In this document: in pieces, positions 11,996-23,430 of the stretch
How positions within the stretch are numbered: position 1 is the first letter of the stretch
Layout of the letters: each line of letters starts with the position of its first letter
Assembly (NCBI RefSeq): GCF_023065955.2
Contig: NW_026622985.1
Location: forward strand, 70,111,931-70,175,930
DNA length: 64,000 nucleotides
Reading direction: 5' to 3'
Source of the DNA: Ursus arctos
Taxonomy: Eukaryota; Chordata; Mammalia; Carnivora; Ursidae
Position numbers and translations under genes: made by a program
Notes under the pieces: model-generated
What the model was told of the DNA's origin: nothing
Database searches by the model: none
What the model saw: the letters and a program-made list of their open reading frames with translations, nothing else

Positions 11996-12375
11996 ATAGG
12001 GGTTGGCAAACTTTCTCTGGAAAGGGCCATATAGTTAATATTTTAGCTGTTGTGAGACGAGAAGCAAAATAAAGGATGGCATGTGAATACTTACATACTA
12101 GGAAGAAAACATATTTCTAAAAAAAATTTTATTGGCAAAATTCAAAATATAATGCTAATAATAATTGAGTACAATTTTTTTGTAATACAGGTCTACTGAT
12201 AAGAAGAGTGAAATTCTCAAGGCACCTGGGTGGCTCAGTCAGTTTAAGTGTCCAACTCTTGATTTTGGCTTGGGTCATGATCTCAGAGTCATGAGATAGA
12301 GCACTGTGTTGGGCATGAGGCTGCTTAAGATTCTCTCTCTCTCCCTCTTCCTCTGTCCCTCCCCACCCCCCCAAA

Positions 12376-12410
<35 letters not shown>

Positions 12411-12608
12411 AAATAATAAAAAGACTTTTCTAATTAAAAAAAAAAAAAGTGAAATTCTCTTCCAGGGGGATAATTCACTTAACTGGGGGATAAAAGTTAG
12501 AGTGTTTCATCATCAAATCAATTGCAAATATTCATCTGTAAAAATCATTATTAGGTCACAGGCCGTATAAAATCAGAAGACCAGTTTTGGTCTGCAGACC
12601 ATAGCTAA
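11996..12608 (+). mobile_element. hAT/Charlie-type DNA transposon remnant
   Basis: The left end 'aggggttggcaaactttctc' followed by 'ggaaagggccatatagttaa' and the right end 'ggtctgcagaccatagctaa' correspond to the two ends of a common non-autonomous mammalian hAT element (termini caggggtcggcaaac… and …gggccgtagtttgcc). It encodes no transposase. A can-SINE is inserted near its middle at 12219, so the transposon is the older of the two. Confidence 0.7.
12219..12447 (+). mobile_element. can-SINE inserted in the hAT remnant
   Basis: Head aaggcacctgggtggctcag, a tRNA-like part with cttgattttggcttgggtca, a CT body, and a long (AAAT)n tail at about 12373-12412. The target-site duplication agtgaaattctc is perfect (12207-12218 and 12448-12459). 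Confidence 0.95.
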
Positions 12609-13010
12609 GATGTCTTACTGGTACCGTGGAAGAGATAAAAAACAGAAGCAAAGACCAGTAACAATACAAATGTAATTTACATTTTTTCTGAAATATATTT
12701 ATATGCTTCTTTATTTCACATTTCCTTTTATTTGACCTCCTTGAATGGCCAAAGGCATCCACTCGCCTTGGGGGTGATCTGGATTATTTAGCAAAAATGA
12801 AGAGGGAGAAAGAATCAATGCTTACCTATTGACTAACAAAATAAAATTTTTCAGTTCTAAGTAAGGCCAGAATATTAAAGCCAAGCATAGCAGAGAGTGA
12901 AACTTTTTTTTTAATTACTTAAATTCCTATTCCTATAAATTCCTTAAAATCCTTCAAATTCATTAAGCCAAAGGAAGAGAACTTAGGATATGTCTTAAGG
13001 GAAGTCCCTG
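12609..13010. other. Intergenic sequence, nothing recognised
   Basis: AT-rich. No gene, RNA or repeat could be named. Confidence 0.45.
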
Positions 13011-13019
13011 CTACATGAT

Positions 13020-13440
13020 GTGTTAGTCACCCACAGCCATAATAATACTGAATAATAAACTACCTCAAATCTCAGTGGTTTACAACAATAAGAACTTACT
13101 CTCATCTTCTTTGAGTCTGTAGGTCAACTGTGGTTCAGCTGTTGTAGTCTGGGCTCAGCTAGATGACTGTACTTCAGCCTGAGGTCCAGCTGGGCTGGGT
13201 TCTAGGTTGTAGGTTCATTCAAGTTTGCTCATGTCTGCTTATCCTGGAGCCCAGGCTAACGAAGCAGCAACTAGCAATAGCACATTCTTCTCATGGGACA
13301 TCGTCAGAATGCAAGAGGCCAACCACATTGCACAAATGTATTTAAAGCTTCTGCCCATGTTGGAGCCACTAACATTCCACAGCCAAAGCATGTCACATTG
13401 TCAAGCCCTATATTAATAATTAAGGGAAGTATACTTTGTC
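13020..13440 (-). repeat. Old LTR-like repeat, probably MaLR-related (reverse)
   Basis: The phrases 'gttagtcacccacagccata', 'ctcagtggtttacaacaata', 'agtctgtaggtcaactgtgg' and 'atgggacatcgtcagaatgc' resemble a common ancient mammalian repeat whose other copies read '…agtggcttaaaacaacaa…tctgtgggtc…'. The same family seems to recur at 25910-26240. The class assignment is inference. Open frames across it have no known product. Confidence 0.45.
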
Positions 13441-14413
13441 CCCAATGGGCTAGGGAGGAAAGTGAAATTTGCTGTACAATAATTCAGACTATCACTGCAA
13501 GATAGAAGAAAACCCTAAGTTTAGAACCCTATGATGTATGAAAAGGGAGATGAGAAAGAAAGTGAATGGAAGCAATCAAGCAGACACACGTGTCCTGACA
13601 TCACAATTTTATCAGTCAGGGAAGCATTTAGCCCCATATAACAAAAAATTCTACTATAATACTTTAAATAGTTTGTCTTCTAATAAGAAGCACTGAAGTA
13701 GGAAGTTGAGGGCAGATGTACTATGTCATTAAGTATCTGGAATCCTTTTATCTTTTTGCATCCTTAACCTCTTCTCTCTCTCTCACTCCCATTCTCTCTC
13801 TCTCTCCCTCACTCTTAAGAGACTGTAGTATGCCCATATTCCAGAGAGGGTTGAAGGTGAAGAAGTCAAAAACCTTTTTTTTCTTATGGCCTTTGTTTTT
13901 TAATTCAAGAAATAAAATCCTTTCTAGCTTTTGCTATATCTTTTTGGCCAGAATTGTATCCCATGGTCATCCCTAACCAGATGACTACGAAGACTATTTA
14001 GTTTTCCAACACCCATAGCACAAGAAGACAAGACAGGAGGTGACTACAATTGGAGGCTGAGTAAGCTAGTTCATACTCCATGCTATAACTTCTCTATCCC
14101 TAAGACTTGGTGGAAAGGGGTCTGCTCTAACAAGGCCCAGATAAAAATGGAAGAACATGGGAATGGGAACACTGCAGCAAGTAGGCCACTTACCCGGATG
14201 CTGCTGCTGGGGGTTGGAGGGGATGGCCTGTAAGTCTAAAGAAGAGGCCTGACATTGACCTAGACCCGCATCCAACCTGACTTGGAAGTACAGTATAGTG
14301 TATAGAATACACTTTCTTAGATGTATAGAGAAATTGGTGTGAGGGGTATGGGTCTTGGTTCTTGCCTGTGCATGATCTGGAACCCAGAAAGAAGTTAGAG
14401 TACTGAGAGGGAC
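13441..14413. other. Intergenic sequence
   Basis: A CT-rich patch lies at 13770-13810. No exon is supported. Confidence 0.4.
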
Positions 14414-14429
14414 AAGAAAGGAACAAAGG

Positions 14430-14616
14430 GGGCGCCTGGGTGGCATAGCGGTTAAGCGCCTGCCTTCGGCTCAGGGCGTGATCCTGGCGTACTGGGATTG
14501 AGCCCCACATCAGGCTCTTCTGCTGGGAGCCTGCTTCTTTCTCTCCCACTCCCCCTGCTTGTGTTCCCTCTCTCACTGGCTGTCTCTATCTCTGTCAAAT
14601 AAAAAAAAAAAAAAAA
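14430..14616 (+). mobile_element. Young can-SINE, bear-type
   Basis: Head ggcgcctgggtggcatagcg, the cttcggctcagggcgtgatc section, and a body ending in ctctatctctgtcaaat plus a pure A tail. A perfect 16-bp target-site duplication aagaaaggaacaaagg lies at 14414-14429 and 14617-14632. Reverse-strand open frames of about 126-128 codons across it are SINE translation artefacts. Confidence 0.96.
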
Positions 14617-14632
14617 AAGAAAGGAACAAAGG

Positions 14633-15666
14633 CCTGAAAACAGGGCATTCAGGGAAGAAATGTTCAGTGCTCAATCCCTTCTCCTAAGATTCAAAATTAT
14701 TGAAATAGGCTCTTTCTGAAGACCAGCATGCTTCAACCAAGTCCCAGAGAGAGGAAAAGGCAACAGATGCCTAAATAAAGTTACTTTGGAGATGGAGTAA
14801 AACCTGGCCCAATGAGCTTGCCAGTGCTAAGTCAGGAAGTCAGATGGGAATGATAGTTTTGGGTTTGTGATGAAAATAAAGCCAGACTCCTCAGCCCTGC
14901 CCTCCTAAATCAGGCTTATGTCCCAAAGAAGTGGCTATGAAAATGAATCTAAAGGGCTGGGAGGGGGAAGCAGAGGAAGCAAAGGAAGGTAGGAACTTTC
15001 CCTCAGTACCGTGAAGAACCATAATGCCCTGGGAAAGACCAGAACCAGTACCTGTGGCAATGATGCATACAAGAGATATAGCAGCTGTCTCTCACCACAG
15101 ACAAGACTTGAAGCTGTGGATCTCCCATTTTCTGAGCATTAGCAGTGACCCCAAATGTCTGGCCTAATGTTTCAGCCACTTTAACAGACTGATTACACAG
15201 GGGGGCATAGCATCCTTCATCACTAGTAGGTATGCCTGGAACTAACCCAAACACAATTATGAAGCTAGACAGCTTATAACAATTATCTCAAAAGAATATT
15301 CTTTCTCTCTAGGCAAGATGAGAACTCACGACAGTACGAACTACCTTATCTTGAAAGCCAACAGAGAGAGTAGGGCCTCTACAATAGAAGGAAAACGAGT
15401 AGGTTTTTACAGCTTTGTTAATTATTTTCTTTCTCCCATGATGAAGAGAAAAAAATAACTCATCACATATTCTTATTTATATAAAGAACAGCATAAATCT
15501 CAATTTTGTTTCTGGGGAGCATGAACATGTAAAATATAATTTTTACTTACTGTGATTATAGCTAATCTTGGTCTGTAGCTTCTAAAATCTTTTGGATAAT
15601 AATAATGAAGAATATCTTTCATAGAGTATAGTGAAGGTGAGTTTATGGAGGATGAACTTTCTATTA
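14633..15666. other. Intergenic sequence, nothing recognised
   Basis: The sequence is less AT-rich than its surroundings but no splice-bounded exon or named repeat is evident. A reverse open frame at 15003-15254 is unrecognised. Confidence 0.4.
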
Positions 15667-15677
15667 ATATACTTCAG

Positions 15678-15874
15678 CAGGGGCGCCTGGGTAGCACAGT
15701 CCTTAAGCGGCTGCCTTCGGCTCAGGGCATGGTCCCAGTGTTATGGGATCGAGCCCCACATCAGGCTCCTCCGCTGGAAGCCTGCTTCTTCCTCTCCCAC
15801 TCCCCCTGCTTGTGTTCCCTCTCTCACCGGCTGTCTCTGTCAAATAAATAAATAAAATCTTTAAAAAAATATAT
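15678..15874 (+). mobile_element. can-SINE
   Basis: Head ggggcgcctgggtagcacag, body with cccactccccctgcttgtg and tail AAATAAATAAATAAAATC. Target-site duplication atatacttcag at 15667-15677 and 15875-15885. Confidence 0.94.
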
Positions 15875-16146
15875 ATATACTTCAGTAATCTTTTTGCATC
15901 TCAATTTTATTGAGGAATATGTGGCAATAATCATTAAGAATGTCCAGGAAAGGGGCGCCTGGGTGGCTCAGTCAGTTGAACATCCAACTCGGTTTCAGCT
16001 CAGGTCATGATCTCAGGGTCCTGGGATTGAGCCCCGCATCAGGCTCCATGCTCAGCGGGGAGTCCACTTGAGGATTTCTCTCCCTCTCCCTCTCCCACTT
16101 CCCCTCCCTCCACTCACACTCTCTCTGTATGTAAATAAATATATCT

Positions 16147-16334
16147 TTTTTTTTTTAAGATTTTATTTATTTATTTGACAGAGAGAGAGAGGCAGGAAAT
16201 TTCTTCCAAATATGGGGCAACTTTTCTTTGCTTGAGAAGAGAGGTAACCTGATGCAGGGCTTGATCCCAGAATGCTGGGATCATGACCTTAGCCAAAGGC
16301 GGACGCTTAACGACTAAGCCACCCAGGTGCCCCA
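16147..16334 (-). mobile_element. Nested can-SINE with replaced centre
   Basis: Poly-T and aagattttatttatttattt lead in, and the inverted head acgactaagccacccaggtg closes it. Its own target-site duplication is gtaaataaata(t/g)atct at 16131-16146 and 16335-16350, lying in the tail of the outer SINE. The usual body (…gagagggaacacaagcaggg…) is missing. In its place is a 44-bp block at 16197-16240 that is the exact reverse complement of 17334-17377. Confidence 0.93.
16197..16240 (-). repeat. 44-bp inverted duplicate of 17334-17377
   Basis: The block beginning aaatttcttccaaatatggg and ending cttgagaaga matches, base for base in reverse complement, tcttctcaag…gaaattt at 17334-17377. The other copy sits in non-SINE sequence, so the SINE copy is most simply the recipient. 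No similarity extends past either edge. Confidence 0.92.
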
Positions 16335-16478
16335 GTAAATAAATAGATCTTTTTTAAAAAAAAATGGCCAGGAAAGAAGACTTTCCGTAATTCTCTTCTC
16401 CAATAAATGTGACAGGTTGCCACCCTATAACAACACAGTTAACCCTCTATATAATCATGCTGTTAGGGAACAAGGAAA

Positions 16479-16560
16479 AGGAGAGGGAGAGGGAGAGTCA
16501 GAGAGACAAACAGAGAGAGAGAATTAATTAAAATTAAAGAAAGAAGAGGAGAGAAGAAAG
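16479..16560 (+). repeat. GA-rich purine tract
   Basis: An imperfect (GGGAGA)n/(GA)n run, purine-rich on the plus strand, continues into agaggagagaagaaaggag. Simple low-complexity DNA. Confidence 0.7.
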
Positions 16561-16609
16561 GAGTAGACTCCACAGCCTGTCTCAAATATTCTGAAAGCGT
16601 ATTAGGAAG

Positions 16610-16850
16610 AGGAAAGCAGTACAGCAGAAGTCCATTATCTAGGTTTACATCTCAGATCCTCTCATTTATTTGTTGCATGACATTGGGCATTATTTGAGTC
16701 TCCTAAACCTCAGCCTCTTTATCTGTACAATGGAAATAATAGTGCCTACTTCATATGGTTATAATGATTATTAGAAGACCTAATGGATATGAAGTACTTT
16801 CTAGAGTGGCAATAGAACTTGGTAAACATTAAATGCTATTATTATTGTAA
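16610..16850 (+). repeat. MIR SINE remnant
   Basis: MIR order: 'gttgcatgacattgggcatt', 'cctcagcctctttatctgta', 'aataatagtgcctacttcat', then 'ttggtaaacattaaatgcta'. Diverged but nearly full length. Confidence 0.75.
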
Positions 16851-17333
16851 ATAAATAAATCAAACAGTCCATCTCTGCTAATTACCTAATGGATATTTAT
16901 TTTATCTGCTGAAATCTGTAAAATGGGTTCTTCCTTAAATTGATTTACTCTATTTTATAATTATTTGGAGTTGATTTTTCCACCCATAGCTTATACAAAG
17001 CTTATTATGTTATTCCTGAAAAAGGTCCACTTTTACCTGCTTCCTCACTAATCACCTCCCACAGAGGAGACAGTACCCGTTCTGCCTGCTACTCTTTAGT
17101 CCTCAGGATCAGCATGACCACTTTCATGGGCTCTTCCAAGCTACAGAATCTAGTTAGCCCATGGGTCAGTCGGTCAAACAGAGTCACAGGCTCAGCCACT
17201 GTGAAATGCCGCTCCCCCTAGGTCATTCAGTAGTCACAAGCATGCACTTGGGGAGGAGGGAACTCTTAAACTGGGCTCATCAGCAGCCTCTTCCTTCCCC
17301 TCTAGCCATTTCAGAGGCCCATGCTTAAAAATT

Positions 17334-17377
17334 TCTTCTCAAGCAAAGAAAAGTTGCCCCATATTTGGAAGAAATTT
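17334..17377 (+). repeat. Likely source copy of the 44-bp inverted duplication
   Basis: The tcttctcaagcaaagaaaag … gaaattt block lies in apparently unique sequence between two MIR copies. Its reverse complement is embedded in the nested SINE at 16197-16240. Confidence 0.92.
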
Positions 17378-17449
17378 GCTACCTAAGGAGTCACCACTGG
17401 GTGAAGATCCAAAAGAGACTATGGGTCTATTGATGATCACCTCTCATAC

Positions 17450-17610
17450 AATTATAACATTTTAGAGCCGAATAGGGTATAGAGTCCTCTCGTTTCATAG
17501 ATGAAGAAACTGGGGCCCAGAGAGGCAGACACCTTGTCTGGAGTCACACAGCCAGGTCACAGCACAGCTGGAAGGACCAGATTCCTGGTCCTGTATCTTT
17601 CCATTAGATC
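17450..17610 (-). repeat. MIR SINE remnant (reverse)
   Basis: 'tttcatagatgaagaaactg', 'gggcccagagaggcagacac', 'gtcacacagccaggtcacag' are the inverted MIR core and head. Confidence 0.72.
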
Positions 17611-17956
17611 CTACTGTTCTCTTCCTATTTGACCCAAAGATGAAGAGAAAGTGTTGGATTATGTCATATATGTCCCTTTAATCCCTACAATCTAAGCAAC
17701 AACCATATTATAGGAACCAGTTACAGAAAGAAGAGATATCCTTCTCCATTGAGATCTGCATTCACTAAAATATGCAAACGTCTTAGATTTAACTTGATTA
17801 TCTAGAAATAGAATTTATGCCTCTAGGAACACAACTGAAATTATGGTGGAAGCAATGCTTACCAAAAAGCCTGACTGTCATGTATAAAATTTTACTTTTA
17901 GGATCCTGAATAGGGACGTGGAAAAATCTAAGATGTTGACAATTCTTACCCACTTG

Positions 17957-18006
17957 GTGTGTGTGTGTGCGTGCGCGCGCGCAAACCTGTGCGTGTGCGC
18001 GTATGT
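17957..18006 (+). repeat. (GT)n/(GC)n alternating purine-pyrimidine tract
   Basis: A GTGTGTGTGTGC run passes into GTGCGCGCGCGC, then a 6-bp break, then GTGCGTGTGCGCGTATG. Strict purine-pyrimidine alternation with CG steps is the kind of DNA known to adopt Z-form under supercoiling. Short mirrored open frames here are artefacts. Confidence 0.85.
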
Positions 18007-18232
18007 TTATCCTAACAGTGTATGACAGGTCAAAATTTTCCATTGGTGAGGTTTCCTGCAAACAAGGAAAGGGCTGGCCCTGTTGTGAGTTTGCCCTAAT
18101 GACTGCCCCTTCCTTTCCATCTACCCGTCGGTCAAACTGCAACTCCAGATGGAATAAAATCCAGTGCCATATGCTCTGCAGTAAATGTTGCTTAGGCTGA
18201 ACACAGATTATCAGGACACTGAGCTTACCTAG

Positions 18233-18269
18233 ACTTTGGTTAAATATAAGGCTTTGGTTAAATATAAAT
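18233..18269 (+). repeat. 18-bp tandem duplication
   Basis: ctttggttaaatataa occurs twice in direct succession (…aagg then …aatc). Small replication-slippage product. Confidence 0.8.
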
Positions 18270-19000
18270 CTAAAGAAGACTATATCATATCAAGTATAGT
18301 CAATCCCATTTAACCCCCATATATGCTAATATTTGATACAGCTTAGAATAAAGATAAAAGAAGGTTATAAAATAAAGGTTATAAAAAAGGGGAGAAGGAC
18401 AAAGACAAAAAATTTTATCAGAAATGTGGGATGAGGCAGTTGCCTCAACTGAATACCAGATTCACCCTGGGCTTCCTGACCACAAATAATATTGATGAAA
18501 CTGGACTCCTTATTTCATATATTTACGCCCACATAGATAGCACTCTGCTTATCTCATTTAATTCTCTTTGGTTCATATATTTTGGACCAAAGAAAATCAT
18601 ATGTAAAGGCTGTTCTGAATTGTCTGGTTATAAGCCAAAACTATCTAAACTAATGTAATGAAATCACATTATGGACAAATTGAAGATCTACAATTACTTC
18701 TCCAACACCATTGGAGCCGGAATTCAGAATGATTCAGGGTTTGAAAATGTAATAAATTATGTTGAGCCTGTGTTATGTATCATTTCCAGAGCCTAGGGCA
18801 GCACCCTATAATCAAATATATGATTGTTTCTAAAGTGAAATACGTGAAGAATCACATTTGCTGGTATACATGAAGTCTAGAAATAGCCATGCATCAGTTC
18901 ACATCAGATTTTGCCAAAAATGGAGTTTGTCCCATATATGAAAAACTTCTAGTTTTTAGAGCTTTTTGGATTTGGGAACAGTGGATAGGGGATTGTTCAC
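18270..19000. other. AT-rich intergenic sequence
   Basis: No gene or named repeat is supported. Confidence 0.4.
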
Positions 19001-19062
19001 ACATACACACACACACACACACGCACGCATGCGCGCACACACACACACACACGTGCATACAC
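19001..19062 (+). repeat. (CA)n with central CG-rich segment
   Basis: ACACACACACAC runs flank a central acgcacgcatgcgcgc block. It is approximately the inverse of the GT/GC tract 1 kb to the left. Confidence 0.9.
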
Positions 19063-19261
19063 ATAATAAAGAACTACACATGAAAAACTGGACTAGTGAA
19101 AGCTTTGCCTTTTTTTCTTATAATGTATTTGACCTGAAGCAAATTATATCACTCTGGGCTATTTTTGCAGCCACAAATATAGGAGTAAGTGTGGAGTTAA
19201 CCAAAAGATAAACTTTGACTAAAGGTTGTAAACACCCTTTAAACTACTTTCAGTGAATGAG

Positions 19262-19430
19262 CATAGCTGGAAAATTAGGAGATTTGAATGCCATCGTTGC
19301 TCTGCTGCTGACTTTCAATGTGACCCCAAGAAAGTCACTTCATTTCCCTGGTCCTCATATTTCTCTCCTGTAAAATGAGGCGATTGGAAATGATCTCTAA
19401 AGACCTTTCCAGTTCCATAGTCTGTGCTTC
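19262..19430 (+). repeat. MIR SINE remnant
   Basis: 'gagatttgaatgccatcgtt', 'ctgctgctgactttcaatgt', 'gaccccaagaaagtcacttc', 'ctcctgtaaaatgaggcgat' follow the MIR consensus order. Confidence 0.7.
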
Positions 19431-21546
19431 TAAGGTTTTCATTTTGCTCATGTCAACAGTTTTGATTTTTTAAAATTAATATCCAATAATATGTTTTAAA
19501 TCATCTCTTAGACTAGTATGTCTATTTTTACACAACTGTATATGTTAATCTTCCTTTAGTCATTGAATTACAAGAGTTTGGGGCCAATCATTTCCCTTAC
19601 TATTTCTAAATACATTATTTTACATGCAAGCAGCATGGAACAAATAAGCATGGAAGTAAACCCAGAATGCTACCACTCCCTTCAGCTAGGCTGTGCAAAC
19701 TGTGCATTATTTAAATGCCTTGATATCCTTGAAATAAGAACAGAAAGTGCTACAAGATTATTTCTCAACTCTGGAAATATTTGTGAGTAATTTTGCCAAA
19801 GTATTAGTCAGAAATGCTAATTGAAAACTCCAGATGGCAGTATCACAGTTACCTTGCTTTGCTAATTTTCCTCTTTGAAATCTTGCCCTCCTAAGAAAAC
19901 ACGTTGAAAAGAAATCTCTTTGAAACATTATCTTGAGCATGGAAATTAGCTTCTCAAGGGTTTTAAAAAGCAAATTCATACTTATGTCTTCTGCACCATG
20001 TCTTTTTTGTAGGCAGTTTTAATTTATAAAAAGTAAATCTTGGAATAGTCCAATGGTAGGAAATAGTAAGTTGAGTTTTATTTAAAAATATTTACCCATT
20101 GTGAATCTTAACTAAACTGCTGGCACTCAGGGGGACAATTATTGTGTTATCCAATGTCCTCCTGGAGCCAATCCAAATTCAAAGTTTCCAATGACCTTGA
20201 ATGGGACTTTGTACTCATGTCAGCTGCTTAGTTATAAGAATAAAATAATAATCTAGGTTAGTATTTCTTGTGCATAACACTTTTAAAATTGTCATGTATA
20301 TTTCTCCATGACTTATGTTCTTGCTAATATATATTTTTCCTTATCTGCAAAATATGTCTCTAATATTGTGTGTCTGAGTGTGTATATGTGTGTATGTACA
20401 TGTACACATATATATATTCAGTAACCTCTTCAACCTCTGTCCTCAAAACTGGTATCACTATAATTACTTAGTTTAGGGATTAAAACGCTAAAGAGCCTAA
20501 ATAGCTTAATTTATTTCATTTCATTTTATTTTATTTTATAGTTTAGGATCGGGTCCTCCAAATCGTACCCTGACTTTTCACTTCTAATATGTATACTTCC
20601 TGCCCTACTGTTGTCTCTATAGGTTTAGAATGTAAGCTGGAAAGAAAGCTCAAGGATTAGAGCATTTTATCTTTTCAAACTTTCTAGCTCTCATCCCAAA
20701 CTCTGCCCTACACTCTTACTGTGTCTTCAATTGTGGCCTGAACTTCATATACTAATGCATTTTACACTGGAGAGACACAAATTGATGCATAGTACATCCA
20801 AATACAAATTATTATAAGAATCTACTTATAGTTCTTCTTGTCTTTTTCCACTTAAAGAACATGTTTCCTAATATGTATAAGAAATGTTTTTATATTTCTC
20901 TTTATATTTTTGTATGTTACAACTGATTTCCTAATCTAGTTTTTCCAAACTTTTTTAAAAACAGCCATCAATATTTCTACTAATTGCTCAACTTTTTTGA
21001 GCAATAGTCTCACTTCATTAAATTTCTTTTGAAGTTTAGTGAGCAAAATTTCTGTATAACTTCTCTACCTTTTCTTCTAAGAGTATGGCCTTGAAAATAA
21101 AAAGTTACATATACTCATGCCTATAAAACATATGAAGAAACATTTTGGTAAGTTCAGAGATTTAAATGGGGGGACAAAAAGAAGGCAAATTTGTTCTCCC
21201 AGCTTCACTCTCGACCATAACATACCAATTGTATAGCCTTCACGAAGCCTCCTAAGGCTTGTTGATTCTGCCTACTGGTCTACCTGCCCATGAGGGATAA
21301 AGAATTAGGGAATGGCTGTTAAAGAGAGATGGAAACAAACCAAAAACATAAAAAGAGATAGATGAGGGAAGTTGGGTGGTAAGCTAGTGAGTTCTTGCAC
21401 TCTTGATATTAACTAAAAAGTAATGTACAAACCTTAAGGCACACCAAAGAAGAGGAGAGTCTTCAAGGTTCCCTATGAATAATAGCCTTCCCCTCTTCTC
21501 CAAACTTAAACAACTACCCAAATTCTTTATGTAAATTTCCTATAAA
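19431..21546. other. AT-rich intergenic sequence
   Basis: Includes a short TG/TA-rich patch at 20370-20415 and an ATTTT-rich patch at 20515-20545. No supported gene. Confidence 0.45.
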
Positions 21547-21556
21547 AAAGAATCAA

Positions 21557-21774
21557 GGGGTGCCTAGGTGGCTCAGTCGGTTAAGCATCTGCCTTCAGCT
21601 CAGGTCATGATTCCAGGGTCCTGGGATCGAACTCCATATTGGGCTCCCTGCTCAGCAGGGAGCTTGCTTCTCCCTCTGCCTCTCCCCCTGCTCATGCTTT
21701 CTCTCTCTCTCTCAAATAAATAAATAAAATCTTAAAAAAAAAAGACTTTAAAAAAATTAAAATAAAAATTAAAG
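21557..21774 (+). mobile_element. can-SINE
   Basis: Head ggggtgcctaggtggctcag, tRNA-like part with gccttcagctcaggtcatga, CT body and a long A-rich tail. Target-site duplication aaagaatcaa at 21547-21556 and 21775-21784. Confidence 0.94.
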
Positions 21775-21954
21775 AAAGAATCAAATAAGCAACTATGAAT
21801 AAGATGTAACCCAGACTATTTGTTTTTCTGAGTTAGGCTAAAAGACATAAGCATGCTTAACTGTGATTATAGATTTTGGTAAAGGAAATGGTGTATTACT
21901 AATAATTTACAGTCTCTCTGGTGTACACTCAAAAAAATAGTAATAATAGCTAAA

Positions 21955-22145
21955 TCTATGGTATACTTTCTTGTGCCATACACTTTCATGTATTTTCAAC
22001 ACTTTACATATATTAAATCAACTTAATAGTCACAACAATGTTATTAGCATCCCTGTTTTAGAGACAAAGAAACAGAGACACTGAAAGATTAAATAACTTG
22101 TCCAAGGTCACCCAGCTCATGAGTGGCAGCCTCAAGGTCACACAC
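21955..22145 (-). repeat. MIR SINE remnant (reverse)
   Basis: 'cactttacatatattaaatc', 'ttagagacaaagaaacagag', 'cttgtccaaggtcacccagc', 'tcatgagtggcag' are inverted MIR landmarks. Confidence 0.75.
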
Positions 22146-23430
22146 ATACAAGAGAAATTTTCACTAACTGGAGAGCTTCCTGAAAACAGATAATTGTGCA
22201 ATTAAAAAATAAATAATACACTTCATTAAATTTTGGAAATGATTTCATATCCTATATTCAATTAATTCTGTTGTAATTTCTGAAAGGAGAAGGTTAGATT
22301 AATCAAACAAAAGAAACTTTAATCACATAGTAAATAAACAGTCACAGTAATGGAGCAACCATTTTGTGTCAAGAATTACTCTATGGAGTGAAATGTTTTT
22401 ATTGTTTTTTTAAACTCAGAAAATATACTAGGTGAATATTCCCATGATCTAGCAAAGAATGAAAAAATATGTTTGTTTGTGTGTGCATTATATATAACAT
22501 TGAATGGTTATTGTATCTCCTAATACTGAACATATTTATTGGGAATGCACATTAATCCTCAGTTGCCCCTTGTCAGCAGTATATTAAAATTACAGCCTTT
22601 CATGTCTTTATACTGAGAATTTAAACTGCACGTGTTATTTAGCTCTAATTTTACCACCACCTCAGATGTTATGTTTGTAAACTTACACCTCCTGGTTCGT
22701 TTTATAGGATGCAATTAAGTGGATAGCTCCACGTGGTTGTGACACAGTAATATATTTTTGCATGGTAGTTTGACTTAAGGTTATTGATATGTTTGTTCAA
22801 AAGACTGAAGACTGAGCATTATACTAGACATTTAAAGTAGTACCATAAAATCAAACTGAAAAAAGTACAATGGTCTACATGCCCATCATTTATGCCTTAC
22901 TGTTATTCTGAAGACACAAAATAACTTGCAAAAAATTTCATGGTGTTAATTTTCCGTAAAGGTCAAGCAAAATACCTGTACTAAACCTCTGGTTAATATT
23001 TTAAGGAAAAATTGGAGTTTAAACACTTAAATAGGAATACTGGAATGAAGATTTAGTTCAAAAAATTTTTAAATAAATCTTTCAGAAATATTTCAAAAAT
23101 ATTAGGAAAATATTAGGAAAAGAATAATGCAAATACGCAGGACCAAAATGAACTTCACAAAACACTACAGGAGTGTTACAGGCATTACCTCCCCCTCCAA
23201 AAAATTCATTTGGGTGTTAAATAATTTGGAGAGATGCAGTTTCTTTATATGTTTCTTTTCTATAACTCCTTTCTAGTTCCTGATTCAGTGTTTCCAGAGC
23301 CCAGAGATGATTAAAGGCCCAAATGTAGCTTCTTGGTACCACAATCTTCTTGATAAACAACCTGGGTGCCAGTGGCCAGAGTTATGTGTGTGTAAGGACC
23401 TCAATTATACCCACCCAGTGCCCTTCCAAA
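22146..23430. other. AT-rich intergenic sequence
   Basis: No gene or nameable repeat seen. Confidence 0.45.

Larger units (their letters stand above)
15953..16362 (+). mobile_element. can-SINE interrupted by a second, inverted can-SINE
   Basis: The outer element starts gggcgcctgggtggctcagt and runs to the ctctctgtatgtaaataaat tail. Its tail is split by an inverted SINE (16147-16334) and resumes as gtaaataaatagatctttttt with a final A run. The outer target-site duplication is aatg(t/g)ccaggaaag at 15939-15952 and 16363-16376. Confidence 0.93.

Noticed and set aside
14066..14576. Reverse open frames of 126-128 codons
   Set aside because: They run through a can-SINE, whose inverted sequence repeatedly yields similar spurious peptides.
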